Positions 26,877 through 36,155 of a stretch of 64,000 bases of DNA are shown one piece after another. The DNA lies in contig JBKPAG010000011.1 in assembly GCA_046726315.1 (NCBI GenBank), forward strand, positions 62,001-126,000, given 5' to 3'. The position numbers were made by a program, and so were the translations under genes. How positions within the stretch are numbered: position 1 is the first letter of the stretch; every line of letters begins with the position of its first letter. This DNA comes from JACVRX01 sp046726315. GTDB taxonomy: Bacteria; Actinomycetota; Actinomycetes; Jiangellales; Jiangellaceae. Below the pieces are notes generated by a model. The model was not told where the DNA came from and searched no databases. It saw nothing but the letters and a program-made list of their open reading frames with translations.

Positions 26877-28505
26877 TCAGGTACCGGTCCAGCGTAGCCC
26901 CAGGACGGTCCAGTCGTCGGATCCACCCGGGTCTACGATTGTCGTCACGACGGTGTCGAGAATCACCTCAAGCGGGCGGTCCCGGACACCCTCCAAGCAC
27001 GCGATCAGAGCCGCCAGCCCATCGTCGAGCGAGCGGTCCCGGGTCTCCACGAGGCCATCGGTGAAACCGACGACAACAGCGCCGCGGCGTAGCTGCACGT
27101 GTTGGGCAGACCGTTGCTCGGGCACCCCGACAGGTGTCGTACCGGGGCCGGGGTCGACCAGAGTGGCGGGCCCGTCCATCGGCACATGGACCAGCGGTGG
27201 GTGCCCGGCATCTCCCATCGACACCGTGCCGTCAGACGGATCCAGCACCGCGTATACGACCGTCGCCATCTCAGCCGGGCTGCCCCTTTCGAGCAGGCGG
27301 TCAAGCCCGGTCAAGACCGCGCCGGGGTCGGGATCTGCCAGCGCGAGCGCCCGCAGCGCTGAGCGCAACTGACCCATGCCGGCCGCCGCAGCGAGACCGT
27401 GCCCCATCACGTCTCCCACGGCGAGCGACACCGAGCCGTCCGGCAGGGCGAACACGTCGTACCAGTCACCACCGACCTGACGCTCGCGCACCGTGGGTCC
27501 GCTGCGGGCGCCGAGCTCGAGGCCGAGCACCCCAGGAAGGCGGATCGGCAGTAATCCCGCCGTCAACCAGGTTGCCGCGGTGCGCTCCTGTTCGAAAAGG
27601 AGAGCCCGCTCGAGGGCTACTGCGCATTGCTGGGTCACGGAGCGGAGGAATCGTCGGGTGTCATCGTCGAACTCCTGCTCGACGCCGTAGGAGAGGCGCA
27701 ACGCTCCCAGCCGCCCGGAGTTGCCCACGAGCGGCAGCACCGCCCAGGCCCGCTCTCCCGCGTTGTCAACGAAGCCGAGCAGCCGTGGGTCGGCGAATCT
27801 TCTGCTCAACTCGGCGCGGGTTCCGATGAAGAGCGGCCAGCCTGTCCGAACGGACTCGGCGGTCGGAGTCGACGCCGCTCGCGGCCACTGAGTCCGATGC
27901 TCTGCCACCCAGCCCGGCTCGTTCTCGCCGGGAACCAGGTCCAACCCATCCGGACCGAGAAGGGCGACCAGGGACCAGTCGGCATCCACTGTCCGCCGTC
28001 CAATCGACGTGATCGCGGCCACCACCTCACCGACCGTCACCGCCTGCGCCAATTCGTCGGCTACCTCGAGCAGTTTGCCGGTCCGGGCGCGGCTGTCATG
28101 TAGAGCCCGCGCGGCCTGCCGACGGGCGGCGTCGTCGACGACGAAGACGGCTACGGCAGTCGTCCGCCCGTGCCCGTCGCGCAGGGGATACCAGGACGAC
28201 CGCAGCAGGTCTGTCTCATCCACCAGCCGTTCTGGCGACCCGTCCGTGTGCAGGACATCACCCGTGTCGACCACCCGGTCGATGACACGGGCGGCCCGCG
28301 AACCGGTCCGGCCGTCCGCCGCCAGCTCCTCGATGCGGCGGCCGAGGTGGTCGGCGGCGGATCGACGATGACGCCGGGCCAGGACAGAGTTCACGGCCAA
28401 GTACCGGTGCGACGTGTCGAGAACCGCGAAGCCGACCGGCGCGTCGAGCCCGAGCAGGGCGTCGAAGAGGCGCTGGGAGTCGGCCATGCCCCTTGCAGAG
28501 CCCAC
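26877..28505 (-). CDS. PAS-GAF-PP2C (SpoIIE-type) protein phosphatase
   Basis: 542 residues. The N-terminal PAS-like domain has GFAVLDTSHRYLAVNSVLAR. A GAF domain at about 170-320 has WSLVALLGPDGLDLVPGENE and VLPLVGNSGRLGALRLSY. The C-terminal SpoIIE phosphatase domain carries metal-binding GGDWYDVFALPDGSVSLAVGDV and GDAGHPPLVH. Such proteins dephosphorylate anti-sigma-factor antagonists in partner-switching pathways. No anti-sigma kinase domain is attached. GTG 28505 lies 1 bp after the upstream stop with AAGGG 5-6 bp before it; the ATG at 28487 has a poorly spaced site. Adjacency to the principal sigma gene is suggestive only. Confidence 0.88.
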   Translation of the reverse strand: MGSARGMADSQRLFDALLGLDAPVGFAVLDTSHRYLAVNSVLARRHRRSAADHLGRRIEELAADGRTGSRAARVIDRVVDTGDVLHTDGSPERLVDETDLLRSSWYPLRDGHGRTTAVAVFVVDDAARRQAARALHDSRARTGKLLEVADELAQAVTVGEVVAAITSIGRRTVDADWSLVALLGPDGLDLVPGENEPGWVAEHRTQWPRAASTPTAESVRTGWPLFIGTRAELSRRFADPRLLGFVDNAGERAWAVLPLVGNSGRLGALRLSYGVEQEFDDDTRRFLRSVTQQCAVALERALLFEQERTAATWLTAGLLPIRLPGVLGLELGARSGPTVRERQVGGDWYDVFALPDGSVSLAVGDVMGHGLAAAAGMGQLRSALRALALADPDPGAVLTGLDRLLERGSPAEMATVVYAVLDPSDGTVSMGDAGHPPLVHVPMDGPATLVDPGPGTTPVGVPEQRSAQHVQLRRGAVVVGFTDGLVETRDRSLDDGLAALIACLEGVRDRPLEVILDTVVTTIVDPGGSDDWTVLGLRWTGT

Positions 28506-28506
28506 G

Positions 28507-29088
28507 TCAACCCTTCGGCGCCTTCTTGGACTCTTGTTTGTATTGCCGGACCTCGGCGAGAGACTGCGCGTCGACGACGTCGGCGATCGACCGCCTCGAA
28601 CCCTGCTCGGCGTACGCACCGGCTGCGTGCCGCCACCCCTCCGGCTCGACGCCGAGCTGCTTACCGAGCAGGGCCACGAAGATCCGAGCCTTCTGGTCGC
28701 CGTAGCCCGGAAGCTCACCCAGCCGCCGCCGCAGCTCCACCCCGGATGTCGCTTCCGTCCACAGCCGGGAGACATCGCCCCCGTAGCGCTCCACCACATA
28801 CCCGGCCAACTTCTGCACCCGCGCCCCCATCGACCGCGGGTAGCGGTGCACCGCTGGGGGGCCGGTCATCAGCGCCACGAACTCATCCGGGTCATAGCCG
28901 GCGATGAGCGCGGGGTCCAGGTTCTCGGTACCCATGCGGGCGGCGATCGTCGCTGGGCCGGTGAACGCCCACTCCATCGGAATCTGCTGGTCCAGGAGCA
29001 TGCCAACGACCAGTGCGAACGGGTCCCGGGCGAGCAGCGCATCGGCCCGTTCGTCCTGCGCCAGCCGGAGTCTCCGCGCCGTACTCAC
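28507..29088 (-). CDS. HhH-GPD-type base-excision DNA repair protein
   Basis: 193 residues from GTG 29088, overlapping the universal stress protein stop by GTGA. The protein has FALVVGMLLDQQIPMEWAFT at the N-terminus and a helix-hairpin-helix region, RRRLGELPGYGDQKARIFVA, as in endonuclease III/AlkA-like glycosylases. It lacks the C-terminal four-Cys iron-sulphur cluster of endonuclease III. The C-terminus ends in a Lys-rich KQESKKAPKG. It probably removes damaged bases; the lesion is unknown. It is coupled to the genes on each side in a three-gene unit with the PP2C phosphatase. Confidence 0.88.
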   Translation of the reverse strand: MSTARRLRLAQDERADALLARDPFALVVGMLLDQQIPMEWAFTGPATIAARMGTENLDPALIAGYDPDEFVALMTGPPAVHRYPRSMGARVQKLAGYVVERYGGDVSRLWTEATSGVELRRRLGELPGYGDQKARIFVALLGKQLGVEPEGWRHAAGAYAEQGSRRSIADVVDAQSLAEVRQYKQESKKAPKG

Positions 29089-29492
29089 GGCTCCTCGGCC
29101 TTGACGGCGAGCACAGGGCATGGTGCGTCGAGCAGGATCCGCTGGGCGTTGCTGCCGAGGATCAGCTTGCCCACCGGTGTCCGGCGGCGCAGCCCGATGA
29201 CGATGAAGTCCGCCGCAACCTCCTCGGCGACGGCGATCAGGTCATCCGCGACATCCTGCCCGCGGACCAGCTGCCGGACCTCGGCCTCGATTCCGGCGTC
29301 AGCCAGCTCCTTGCGGACGGCATCAAGCTCCGCTTCGGAACGGATTTCCTCTTCCGCGTCGAAGTCGCGGCCGCCATGCGCTGAGTTGATGACCACCAGC
29401 CGCGCACCTCGCAGCTTGGCCTCCTCCGCGGCTCGCCGCAGCGCGGCTTTGCCCTCTGCCTTGGGGACGTATCCGACCACGATCGTGGGCAT
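29085..29492 (-). CDS. Universal stress protein (UspA family)
   Basis: 135 residues. ATG 29492 is preceded by AAGGAG with a 7-bp spacer, ruling out the longer frame. A single Usp domain: TIVVGYVPKAEGKAALRRAA at the start, ADFIVIGLRRRTPVGKLILG near the end. The latter only loosely fits the ATP-binding G-2x-G-9x-G(S/T) motif, so nucleotide binding is uncertain. Start of a probable usp - HhH-GPD - PP2C operon with 4-bp and 1-bp junctions. Confidence 0.92.
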   Translation of the reverse strand: MPTIVVGYVPKAEGKAALRRAAEEAKLRGARLVVINSAHGGRDFDAEEEIRSEAELDAVRKELADAGIEAEVRQLVRGQDVADDLIAVAEEVAADFIVIGLRRRTPVGKLILGSNAQRILLDAPCPVLAVKAEEP

Positions 29493-29590
29493 TCTCGCGC
29501 TCCTTTCGACCGGCCACTGCAAACGTTGGGGCTGGCCGCACGCTACTCCTACTTCGGGGACTTCTTGTGTCGTCATGCGACGATCGCGCC

Positions 29591-30421
29591 GTGCCCGACG
29601 TCGCGTTCGTCCTCGGCGGTGGTGGCCTGCTCGGGGCGTCCGAGGTCGGCATGCTGCGCGCTCTGGTGGAGGCCGACATCCGCCCTGACCTGTTGGTGGG
29701 GACCAGCGTCGGTGCCATCAACGGCGCGGTATTCGCCTCGGCGCCGGGCCGGCCCGTCGTCGAGCGGCTGCACGCGATGTGGAGCACCTTGTCCGATGAC
29801 GACATTCTCGGCGGCTCGGCCTTACGCCGAGTCTCCACTCTGGCCCGGACTCGCACCCATACCCACAGCAGCGAACCACTGCGTGACCTGCTTGTGAGCA
29901 TCCTCGGAGAAGGCCGGCTGATCGAAGACCTCGACCCGCCGTTCCAATGCGTGGCCGCCAGCATCGAACGGGCCGCCGAGCACTGGTTCGACCATGGCCC
30001 GGTCGTGGCGGCCGTCTTGGCCAGCAGCGCTGTACCCGGACTCTTCCCCCCCGTCGAGATAGACGGGGAGCACTTCTTCGACGGCGGACTGGTTCACTCC
30101 ATTCCAATTGGCAGGGCGGTCGCCCTCGGTGCCCGGACTGTGTACGTACTCAATGTCGGCCGCATCGAGCGCCCGCTGCAGCCGCCCAGCCGGCCCTGGG
30201 AAGTTGCGATGGTGGCCTTCGAGATCGCCCGCCGGCACCGATTCGCCGCCGACATGGCAGCAGTGCCGGACAATGTGACCGTGCATGTCCTGCCCACCGG
30301 AGACCCGGAACCGCCGAAGTACGCAGACTTGTCCGCCTTGCGGTACTGGAACACGTCACGAGTCGCTGAACGCATTCGGCTGGCGCACGAGTCCGCTGCT
30401 GCGTATCTGGCTGGGCGCTGA
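29591..30421 (+). CDS. Patatin-like phospholipase
   Basis: 276 residues from GTG 29591 (frame open to 29567, where another GTG is possible). The oxyanion loop GGGGLLGASEVGMLRAL, the nucleophile GTSVGAING (GxSxG) and the catalytic Asp in FFDGGLVHSIPI are all present, so it should be an active Ser-Asp dyad acyl hydrolase. No signal peptide is apparent. It is followed 1 bp later by a lysophospholipid acyltransferase-like gene, then dinB: hydrolysis and re-acylation of phospholipids may be paired. Confidence 0.9.
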   Translation: MPDVAFVLGGGGLLGASEVGMLRALVEADIRPDLLVGTSVGAINGAVFASAPGRPVVERLHAMWSTLSDDDILGGSALRRVSTLARTRTHTHSSEPLRDLLVSILGEGRLIEDLDPPFQCVAASIERAAEHWFDHGPVVAAVLASSAVPGLFPPVEIDGEHFFDGGLVHSIPIGRAVALGARTVYVLNVGRIERPLQPPSRPWEVAMVAFEIARRHRFAADMAAVPDNVTVHVLPTGDPEPPKYADLSALRYWNTSRVAERIRLAHESAAAYLAGR

Positions 30422-30422
30422 C

Positions 30423-31433
30423 ATGCTCCCTCCGCGCTGGGTGCGGCGGGTGGTCATCGCCCCGGCGATGTTCGTCCTCATCGGCATCGTTCTGTTGAGC
30501 GCGCCGCTGTGGCTGCTGGGCGCGGCGGCGATCTCTCCGTTGTTACCCGGGCGCTGGCGGCCGCTGCGATTCCTGTGGTTCGTAGCGCTCTACGCGATCC
30601 TGGAATTCGCCGTCCTGCTGGCGCTGTTCGGGCTCTGGGTCGGATCCGGACCTGGGCTGGAGATCCATTCGCCACGGTCCCAGCGTGCGCATTACCAGGT
30701 GATGGGCTGGTTCCTGCGGGTGCTCGAGTGGGAAGCGAAACGCGTGCTGGGTGTGCGTTTCGCGGTTGAGGGCCCACCGCCGTCGGAGTACCAGGGCCGG
30801 CCGCTGGTGGTCATGGCTCGGCACGCGGGCCCGGGCGACTCGTTCCTCGTTGTTCATGCACTGATGAACTGGTATGGGCGCGAACCCCGGATCGTGCTCA
30901 AGAACACGCTCCAATGGGACCCCGCGATCGACATCATCCTCAACCGTCTGCCGAACCGTTTCATCGCACCACAGCCGGGCACCGCGGGCGCTGAAACGGA
31001 GCGTCACATCGCCGAGTTGGCCACCGGGCTGGACCATGACGACTCGCTGGTGATCTTCCCCGAGGGCGGCAACTTCAGCACCAGACGGCGCCAACGCGCT
31101 ATCGCCCGGTTGCACCGAAGTGGCCACCAGCGGGCAGCCGTCCGAGCCGAGAGAATGGTCAACGTCCTCCCGCCACGCCCAGGGGGTGTCACTGCCGCGT
31201 TACGCGCCGCAACCGCCGCCGACGCCGTGTTCGTCGCACACACCGGGCTCGAGCACCTTGTCACCGTCGGAGACCTCTGGCGAGGACTGCCGATGGACAC
31301 CGAGATCCACATGCGTTGGTGGCGCGTGCCGGCCAACGAAGTGCCTCGGGACGACGACGGCATCGTCGAGTGGTTGTACGGCTGGTGGGAGATCGTCGAC
31401 GCGTGGATAGGCGCGACCAGGCCAGTCCGGTGA
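30423..31433 (+). CDS. Membrane acyltransferase (PlsC-like, 1-acylglycerol-phosphate type)
   Basis: 336 residues. The N-terminus has two hydrophobic segments (VVIAPAMFVLIGIVLLSAPL; YAILEFAVLLALFGLWVG). The PlsC core has ARHAGPGDS (HxxxxD) and IFPEGGNFSTRRR (EGGN, where the classical motif is EGT). This divergent branch of glycerolipid acyltransferases is common in actinobacteria. Start ATG 30423 lies 1 bp after the patatin stop. The stop overlaps the dinB start by GTGA. The acyl acceptor is not predictable. Confidence 0.85.
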   Translation: MLPPRWVRRVVIAPAMFVLIGIVLLSAPLWLLGAAAISPLLPGRWRPLRFLWFVALYAILEFAVLLALFGLWVGSGPGLEIHSPRSQRAHYQVMGWFLRVLEWEAKRVLGVRFAVEGPPPSEYQGRPLVVMARHAGPGDSFLVVHALMNWYGREPRIVLKNTLQWDPAIDIILNRLPNRFIAPQPGTAGAETERHIAELATGLDHDDSLVIFPEGGNFSTRRRQRAIARLHRSGHQRAAVRAERMVNVLPPRPGGVTAALRAATAADAVFVAHTGLEHLVTVGDLWRGLPMDTEIHMRWWRVPANEVPRDDDGIVEWLYGWWEIVDAWIGATRPVR

Positions 31434-32761
31434 GGGTGCGGACGGAGCCCAGCGTGCTCCACCTCGACCTCGATGCTTTCTACGCGGCCGTGGAGCAGAG
31501 GGACAAGCCGTCCCTTCGTGGGCGGCCTGTGGTCGTCGGCGGTCTGGGGCCACGCGGCGTCGTATCGACGGCGTCGTACGAGGCGCGGCGATATGGCATT
31601 CGCTCGGCGATGCCGATGGCCGAGGCGCGCCGACGCTGCCCACATGCGGCGTTCGTAGCGGGGCGGTTTCGGGTGTATCACGCCGCGAGCGCCGTCGTGA
31701 TGGCCGCGTTGCGCGATCTGTCTCCGCTCGTGGAGCCGCTGTCAATGGACGAGGCGTTCGTGGATTTGGCGGCCGGGCCGTACGCCGATCTGTCCAGCGC
31801 AGGTGTCTGGGCAATCGGCGTCGGCCTTCGCCGCGACATCCGGAAGCTGACGCGGCTGACGGCGAGCGTCGGCGCGGCGACGTCGAAACTGCTGGCGAAA
31901 ATAGCCTCCGAGCACGCGAAGCCAGACGGCCTGGCAGTAGTCGAGCCCGGGACCGAACTCGACGTCCTCCGCCCGCTGCCGGTCCGTTCGCTGTGGGGTG
32001 TCGGTCCGGCGACTGCGGCGCGGTTGAGCCGGCTCGGCGTGCGGACTGTCGGTGATCTCGAACGGATCAGCGAAACCGAGCTGGTCGATCTGCTGGGTGA
32101 GGCGCACGGCCGGGCCCTGTACCGGCTGGCACGTGCCGACGACACCCGTCCGGTCGTCGCCGAACGCGAATCCAAATCCATCAGCGTGGAGGACACCTTC
32201 GACCGCGACGTGGCTGATCCCGCCCTGTTGTCGGCGCTGGTCGAACGGCTGTCCGCCCGTGTGGCGACCCGGCTGGCCGCCTCCGGACTGTCCGGCCGGA
32301 CGGTCACGCTGAAGGTCCGCCTGCACGACTTCACCACGCTGTCGAGATCGGTGACACTGCCGGCGCCGACAGACGACGCGAAGGTCGTTTCCCGGCTGGC
32401 CGCGCGGCTGCTCACCGAGGTCGACACCACCGGCGGCATCCGGCTGTTGGGAGTGGGCATCTCCGGGCTGGCCGACTGGGTGCAGCGAGACCTGTTCACC
32501 TCTGCCGATGTGATGCCGTCGGCGAACCAGCCCGAGCCCGTGGAGCATGTCACGGACCCGCTTCGATGGGTGGCGGGCATGGACGTCGTGCACACAAGCA
32601 ACGGCCCTGGCTGGGTGTGGGGTAGCGGGCGTGGGCGGGTCACCGTCCGCTTCGAGACCGCTGACACCGCTCCTGGTCCGGTCCGAACCTTCCCCGACGA
32701 CGACCCCGACCTGGTGCCGGCGTTCTTCTCAGGCTCGTCTCAGCCGCCGCGGGCACACTGA
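31430..32761 (+). CDS. dinB: DNA polymerase IV (Y-family)
   Basis: 443 residues. Palm motifs LHLDLDAFYAAVEQRDKPSL and SMDEAFVDL carry the catalytic acidic residues. LTASVGAATSKLLAKIASEH and VRSLWGVGPATAARLSRLG are the thumb and little-finger approaches. DWVQRDLF is a probable sliding-clamp-binding motif. The C-terminal 70 residues form an extra domain (DPLRWVAGMDVVHTSNGPGW) found in actinobacterial members. The GTG start overlaps the acyltransferase stop by 4 bp, so it lacks its own promoter, and I see no SOS box upstream. Translesion synthesis is the expected role. Confidence 0.95.
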   Translation: MRVRTEPSVLHLDLDAFYAAVEQRDKPSLRGRPVVVGGLGPRGVVSTASYEARRYGIRSAMPMAEARRRCPHAAFVAGRFRVYHAASAVVMAALRDLSPLVEPLSMDEAFVDLAAGPYADLSSAGVWAIGVGLRRDIRKLTRLTASVGAATSKLLAKIASEHAKPDGLAVVEPGTELDVLRPLPVRSLWGVGPATAARLSRLGVRTVGDLERISETELVDLLGEAHGRALYRLARADDTRPVVAERESKSISVEDTFDRDVADPALLSALVERLSARVATRLAASGLSGRTVTLKVRLHDFTTLSRSVTLPAPTDDAKVVSRLAARLLTEVDTTGGIRLLGVGISGLADWVQRDLFTSADVMPSANQPEPVEHVTDPLRWVAGMDVVHTSNGPGWVWGSGRGRVTVRFETADTAPGPVRTFPDDDPDLVPAFFSGSSQPPRAH

Positions 32762-32766
32762 ACACC

Positions 32767-33447
32767 ATGCGCGTCCTCGTCGTCGACGACGACCCGGCGG
32801 TCCGAGAGTCGTTGCGCCGCTCGCTTGTGTTCAACGGCTACCAGGTCGAGTTGGCCGACGACGGCGAGCATGCGCTGCGCAAGGTCGCCGCCACGCATCC
32901 GGACGTGGTTGTGCTGGACGTGATGATGCCGCGCATGGACGGCCTCGCGGCCTGCCGAGCGCTGCGCGCCGCGGGTGACGACGTGCCGGTGCTAATGCTG
33001 ACCGCGCGCGACGAGGTGAGCGATCGGGTGGCGGGCCTCGACGCCGGCGCCGACGATTACCTGCCCAAGCCGTTCGCCCTCGAGGAGCTGCTGGCCCGGT
33101 TGCGGGCCCTGTTGCGCCGGATCGGCCCGGCGGAGTCCCGCTCGATCCTTCGTCTCGCCGACCTCACACTCGACCCGGTCAGCCGCGAAGTAACGCGCGG
33201 GAAGCGTTCGCTGCGGCTCACCCGGACCGAGTTCTCCTTGCTCGAGCTACTGCTACGGCATCCACGCCAGGTGCTGACCCGCGAACGCATCCTCGACGAC
33301 GTGTGGGGCTACGACTTCCCGACCTCTGCAAACTCGCTGGAGGTCTACGTCGGCTACCTGCGGCGGAAGACCGAAGCCGACGGTGAGCCACGGCTCATCC
33401 ACACCATCCGCGGCGTCGGTTATGTCGCCCGGGAGACCCCGCCATGA
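32767..33447 (+). CDS. mprA: Two-component response regulator (OmpR/PhoB type, MprA-like)
   Basis: 226 residues. The receiver domain has acidic residues VVDDDPAV, phospho-acceptor Asp51 in VVLDVMMPRMDG, and LPKPFALEELLARLRALLRR with the conserved Lys. The winged-helix DNA-binding domain has LRLTRTEFSLLELLLRHPRQ and the C-terminal RRKTEADGEPRLIHTIRGVG. It starts 5 bp after dinB and overlaps the histidine kinase by ATGA. With the kinase and an HtrA-type protease downstream, the set matches M. tuberculosis mprA-mprB-pepD, a regulator of cell-envelope stress. Confidence 0.92.
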   Translation: MRVLVVDDDPAVRESLRRSLVFNGYQVELADDGEHALRKVAATHPDVVVLDVMMPRMDGLAACRALRAAGDDVPVLMLTARDEVSDRVAGLDAGADDYLPKPFALEELLARLRALLRRIGPAESRSILRLADLTLDPVSREVTRGKRSLRLTRTEFSLLELLLRHPRQVLTRERILDDVWGYDFPTSANSLEVYVGYLRRKTEADGEPRLIHTIRGVGYVARETPP

Positions 33448-34856
33448 GGGGGCTGCGCACCCGGATCACGCGGCTTCCGCTGCGGACCAGAGTCGGTGTT
33501 CTTGCCGCCCTGGGCGTCGGTCTGGCCATCCTCGTCACCGCGACAGCGGCCTACGTCACCGTCCGCGCCCAACTGACTCGAAGCGTCGATGAGGATCTGC
33601 TCGAACGGGCCCGGAATGCGGTTTCCACAGAACTCGGCGACCCCGCCCGGGTCATCCGAATCCCTGCCGACGCGCTGCTGGCGGCTGGCCTACGCGTTGC
33701 CGTGCTCGATGCGAACAACTTCGCCCGGTCGCCACTGGGAGTCAACAGCGCCCCGCCGCTTGGTCAGCAGGAGCTCGCAGTCGCTCAGGGTGCCTCCGCG
33801 CAGAGCATCCGCACGGCCGAGCTCGGTGGAGACACCTACCGCGTCGTTGCCGTCCCGGCCGGCCCCGGGTTTGCGCTGGCTCTCGGGCAGTCGACCGACA
33901 CCACGGACCGGGTGCTTCGAACCCTCGGGCTGGTATCGCTCGGCGCGGGCGCCGTCGGGATCGCACTGGCTGCCTGGGCCGGTGCCTCGATTGCACGCAC
34001 GGGACTGCGACCGGTCGAGCACCTGACGGCCGCCGCCGAGCGCGTCGCAGCGACCGGCCGGATGGACCCGATCCAGGTGAACGGTCACGACGAGATCGCC
34101 CGTCTCGCGGAGGCCTTCAACGCCATGCTCGCCGCACTCGACGAGGCGCAGGTTCGGCAGCGTCGGCTGGTCGCCGACGCGGGACACGAGTTACGGACGC
34201 CATTGACCAGCCTGCGAACCAACATCGATCTGCTGGCCCAAAGCGACCGGGAAGGAGGTTTGGACCCCGCCGAACGGGTCGGCCTGATCGCCGACGTGAA
34301 GGCACAGCTCGAGGAGTTGTCAACCCTGGTCACCGACTTGACGGAGCTGTCTCGGGAGGATCCTCCTATGTCGACCCGGGAGACTTTCGACCTGGCAGAC
34401 GTGGTCCGCGACTCGGTGAATCGTGTTCGCCGCCGTGCTCCCGAGCTGACATTCTCGGCGGACCTGAGTCCATGGTCGATCGAAGGCGACGCCCAGCTAC
34501 TGGCTCGTGCAGTCACCAACCTGCTCGACAACGCGGCCGCGTGGAGTCCGCCGGGGGGAACCGTGACGGTCACGCTGCGCGACGGCGTGCTCGAAGTGTG
34601 CGACGAAGGTCCCGGTATCGCCCCCGCCGACCTGCCGCACGTGTTCGAGCGGTTCTACCGCTCGGCCGAGGCCCGCAGCAGGCCCGGCTCCGGGTTGGGA
34701 CTGGCCATCGTGCGAGCCGCTGCCGAGCGGCATGGCGGAGCCGTTCGGGCGGACCGGTCAGAGCACGGCGGCGCCCGGCTGACAATGACGGTCCCCGGAG
34801 CCAGTCCCGAGGCCCCGGATCGGGCACCGACGGATTCTTCGACGGCTCTTGCCTGA
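33444..34856 (+). CDS. mprB: Two-component sensor histidine kinase (MprB-like)
   Basis: 470 residues. TM1 VGVLAALGVGLAILVTATAA and TM2 TLGLVSLGAGAVGIALAAWA flank an extracytoplasmic sensor domain of about 115 residues. A HAMP region follows, then the HisKA box VADAGHELRTPLTSLRTNID (phospho-acceptor His), the N box LLDNAAAWSPPGGTV, DEGPGIAP and GSGLGLAIVRAAAERHGG. ATG overlaps the regulator stop (ATGA). In the M. tuberculosis counterpart the kinase senses envelope stress and interacts with DnaK. The sensor domain here has no recognised fold. Confidence 0.93.
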   Translation: MRGLRTRITRLPLRTRVGVLAALGVGLAILVTATAAYVTVRAQLTRSVDEDLLERARNAVSTELGDPARVIRIPADALLAAGLRVAVLDANNFARSPLGVNSAPPLGQQELAVAQGASAQSIRTAELGGDTYRVVAVPAGPGFALALGQSTDTTDRVLRTLGLVSLGAGAVGIALAAWAGASIARTGLRPVEHLTAAAERVAATGRMDPIQVNGHDEIARLAEAFNAMLAALDEAQVRQRRLVADAGHELRTPLTSLRTNIDLLAQSDREGGLDPAERVGLIADVKAQLEELSTLVTDLTELSREDPPMSTRETFDLADVVRDSVNRVRRRAPELTFSADLSPWSIEGDAQLLARAVTNLLDNAAAWSPPGGTVTVTLRDGVLEVCDEGPGIAPADLPHVFERFYRSAEARSRPGSGLGLAIVRAAAERHGGAVRADRSEHGGARLTMTVPGASPEAPDRAPTDSSTALA

Positions 34857-34897
34857 CACTCAGGTTCCTCTCAGCCGGACCGGGGAGGCTGCGTGCC

Positions 34898-36133
34898 ATG
34901 GACGAGACGAAGACACCCACCACAGAGCCCACCGGCCGGTCCTCGGGCCAAGCGTTCGGGCAACCGAAGGGCCAAGCATCGGAGCCTTACGACCCGTGGG
35001 CGAAAAGTCCTGACGACACCCAACCGGTGTATCCGCAGGCCCAGCGTGCCGAGTCGAAGCCCCGACGCGGCACCACGTTCCTGGTAGCGCTCGCCCTCGG
35101 CGCCGGCCTGCTCGGTGGCGCCGCCGGCGCTGGTGTCGTCGCTGTTGTCAATGACCAGCAGGCCGCTGAGAGCAGCTCCCCCACGCAGAGCAGCCTGGAT
35201 AGCTCTTCGTCGGACAGCAACCAGTCCGCCTCGTCCTTCTCCAGCGTCGAGGACGTCGCCGCCGAGGTCCTGCCCAGCGTGGTCTCGATCGCGGTGCAGA
35301 GCCAGTTGGGCCAAGGCACCGGAAGCGGCGTCATCATCTCCTCCGACGGTCAGATCATGACGAACAACCACGTCGTTGCGAGCGGCGGCCAACTCACCGT
35401 GACGTTCCACGACGGGACCACCGCGCAGGCCAAGGTCGTCGGCACCGACCCGGTGACCGACCTCGCCGTGATCCAAGCCCAGGACGTCAGTGGGCTCACC
35501 CCGGCGGAGCTCGGCACCTCGGGCGACCTCGAGGTGGGCCAGCAGGTCGTTGCCATCGGCTCGCCGTTCGGGCTCGAAGGGACCGTCACCTCAGGCATTG
35601 TGTCCGCGCTTGGCCGGCCGGTGTCGGCCGGGCAGGCTCAGGACAACCTGGCAGTCATCGACGCCATCCAGACTGACGCGCCCATCAACCCCGGCAACTC
35701 CGGCGGACCGCTGGTGAACATGTCCGGTCAGGTCGTGGGCATCAACAGCGCCATCTATTCCCCCAGCGGCGAGGGTTCCGTCGGTCTCGGCTTCGCAATC
35801 CCGATCGACCAGGCCAAGCCGATCGCCGAGGAGCTCCTCGACAGCGGTCAGGCCACGCACGCCCGGATCGGGATCAGCGTGGGCGACTCCAACAGCGAGA
35901 CCAGGGGCGCGTTGATCGCTTCTGTCGAAGCCGGCAGCGGAGCTGACGAAGCCAGCCTGGCCCAGGGTGACATCATCACCAAGCTCGACGACCGGCTGAT
36001 CACCAGTGGTGAGTCGCTCATCGCCGCCGTCAGGTCCCATCGGCCGGGTGACACAGTGACGCTCACCTACATCCGCAACGGCGAGACCCAGACCGCCCAG
36101 GTCACACTCGGCAGCGACGCCGACGCCAGCTAG
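34898..36133 (+). CDS. pepD: HtrA/PepD-type membrane-anchored serine protease with PDZ domain
   Basis: 411 residues. ATG 34898 has GGGGAGG about 9 bp upstream. A cytoplasmic Pro/Gln-rich tail (1-58) precedes a membrane helix (TTFLVALALGAGLLGGAAGA, 59-84), a Ser-rich linker, and the trypsin-like domain with His158 (TNNHVV), Asp188 (TDLAV) and Ser268 (GNSGGP). The PDZ domain follows (GALIASVEAGSGADEASLAQ, GDIITKLDDRLITSGESL). It lies 41 bp after the kinase, completing an MprAB-PepD-like envelope stress unit. The strong hairpin just after its stop probably ends the transcript. Confidence 0.94.
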   Translation: MDETKTPTTEPTGRSSGQAFGQPKGQASEPYDPWAKSPDDTQPVYPQAQRAESKPRRGTTFLVALALGAGLLGGAAGAGVVAVVNDQQAAESSSPTQSSLDSSSSDSNQSASSFSSVEDVAAEVLPSVVSIAVQSQLGQGTGSGVIISSDGQIMTNNHVVASGGQLTVTFHDGTTAQAKVVGTDPVTDLAVIQAQDVSGLTPAELGTSGDLEVGQQVVAIGSPFGLEGTVTSGIVSALGRPVSAGQAQDNLAVIDAIQTDAPINPGNSGGPLVNMSGQVVGINSAIYSPSGEGSVGLGFAIPIDQAKPIAEELLDSGQATHARIGISVGDSNSETRGALIASVEAGSGADEASLAQGDIITKLDDRLITSGESLIAAVRSHRPGDTVTLTYIRNGETQTAQVTLGSDADAS

Positions 36134-36155
36134 CCCGGCGCTTCCCCGACGCCGA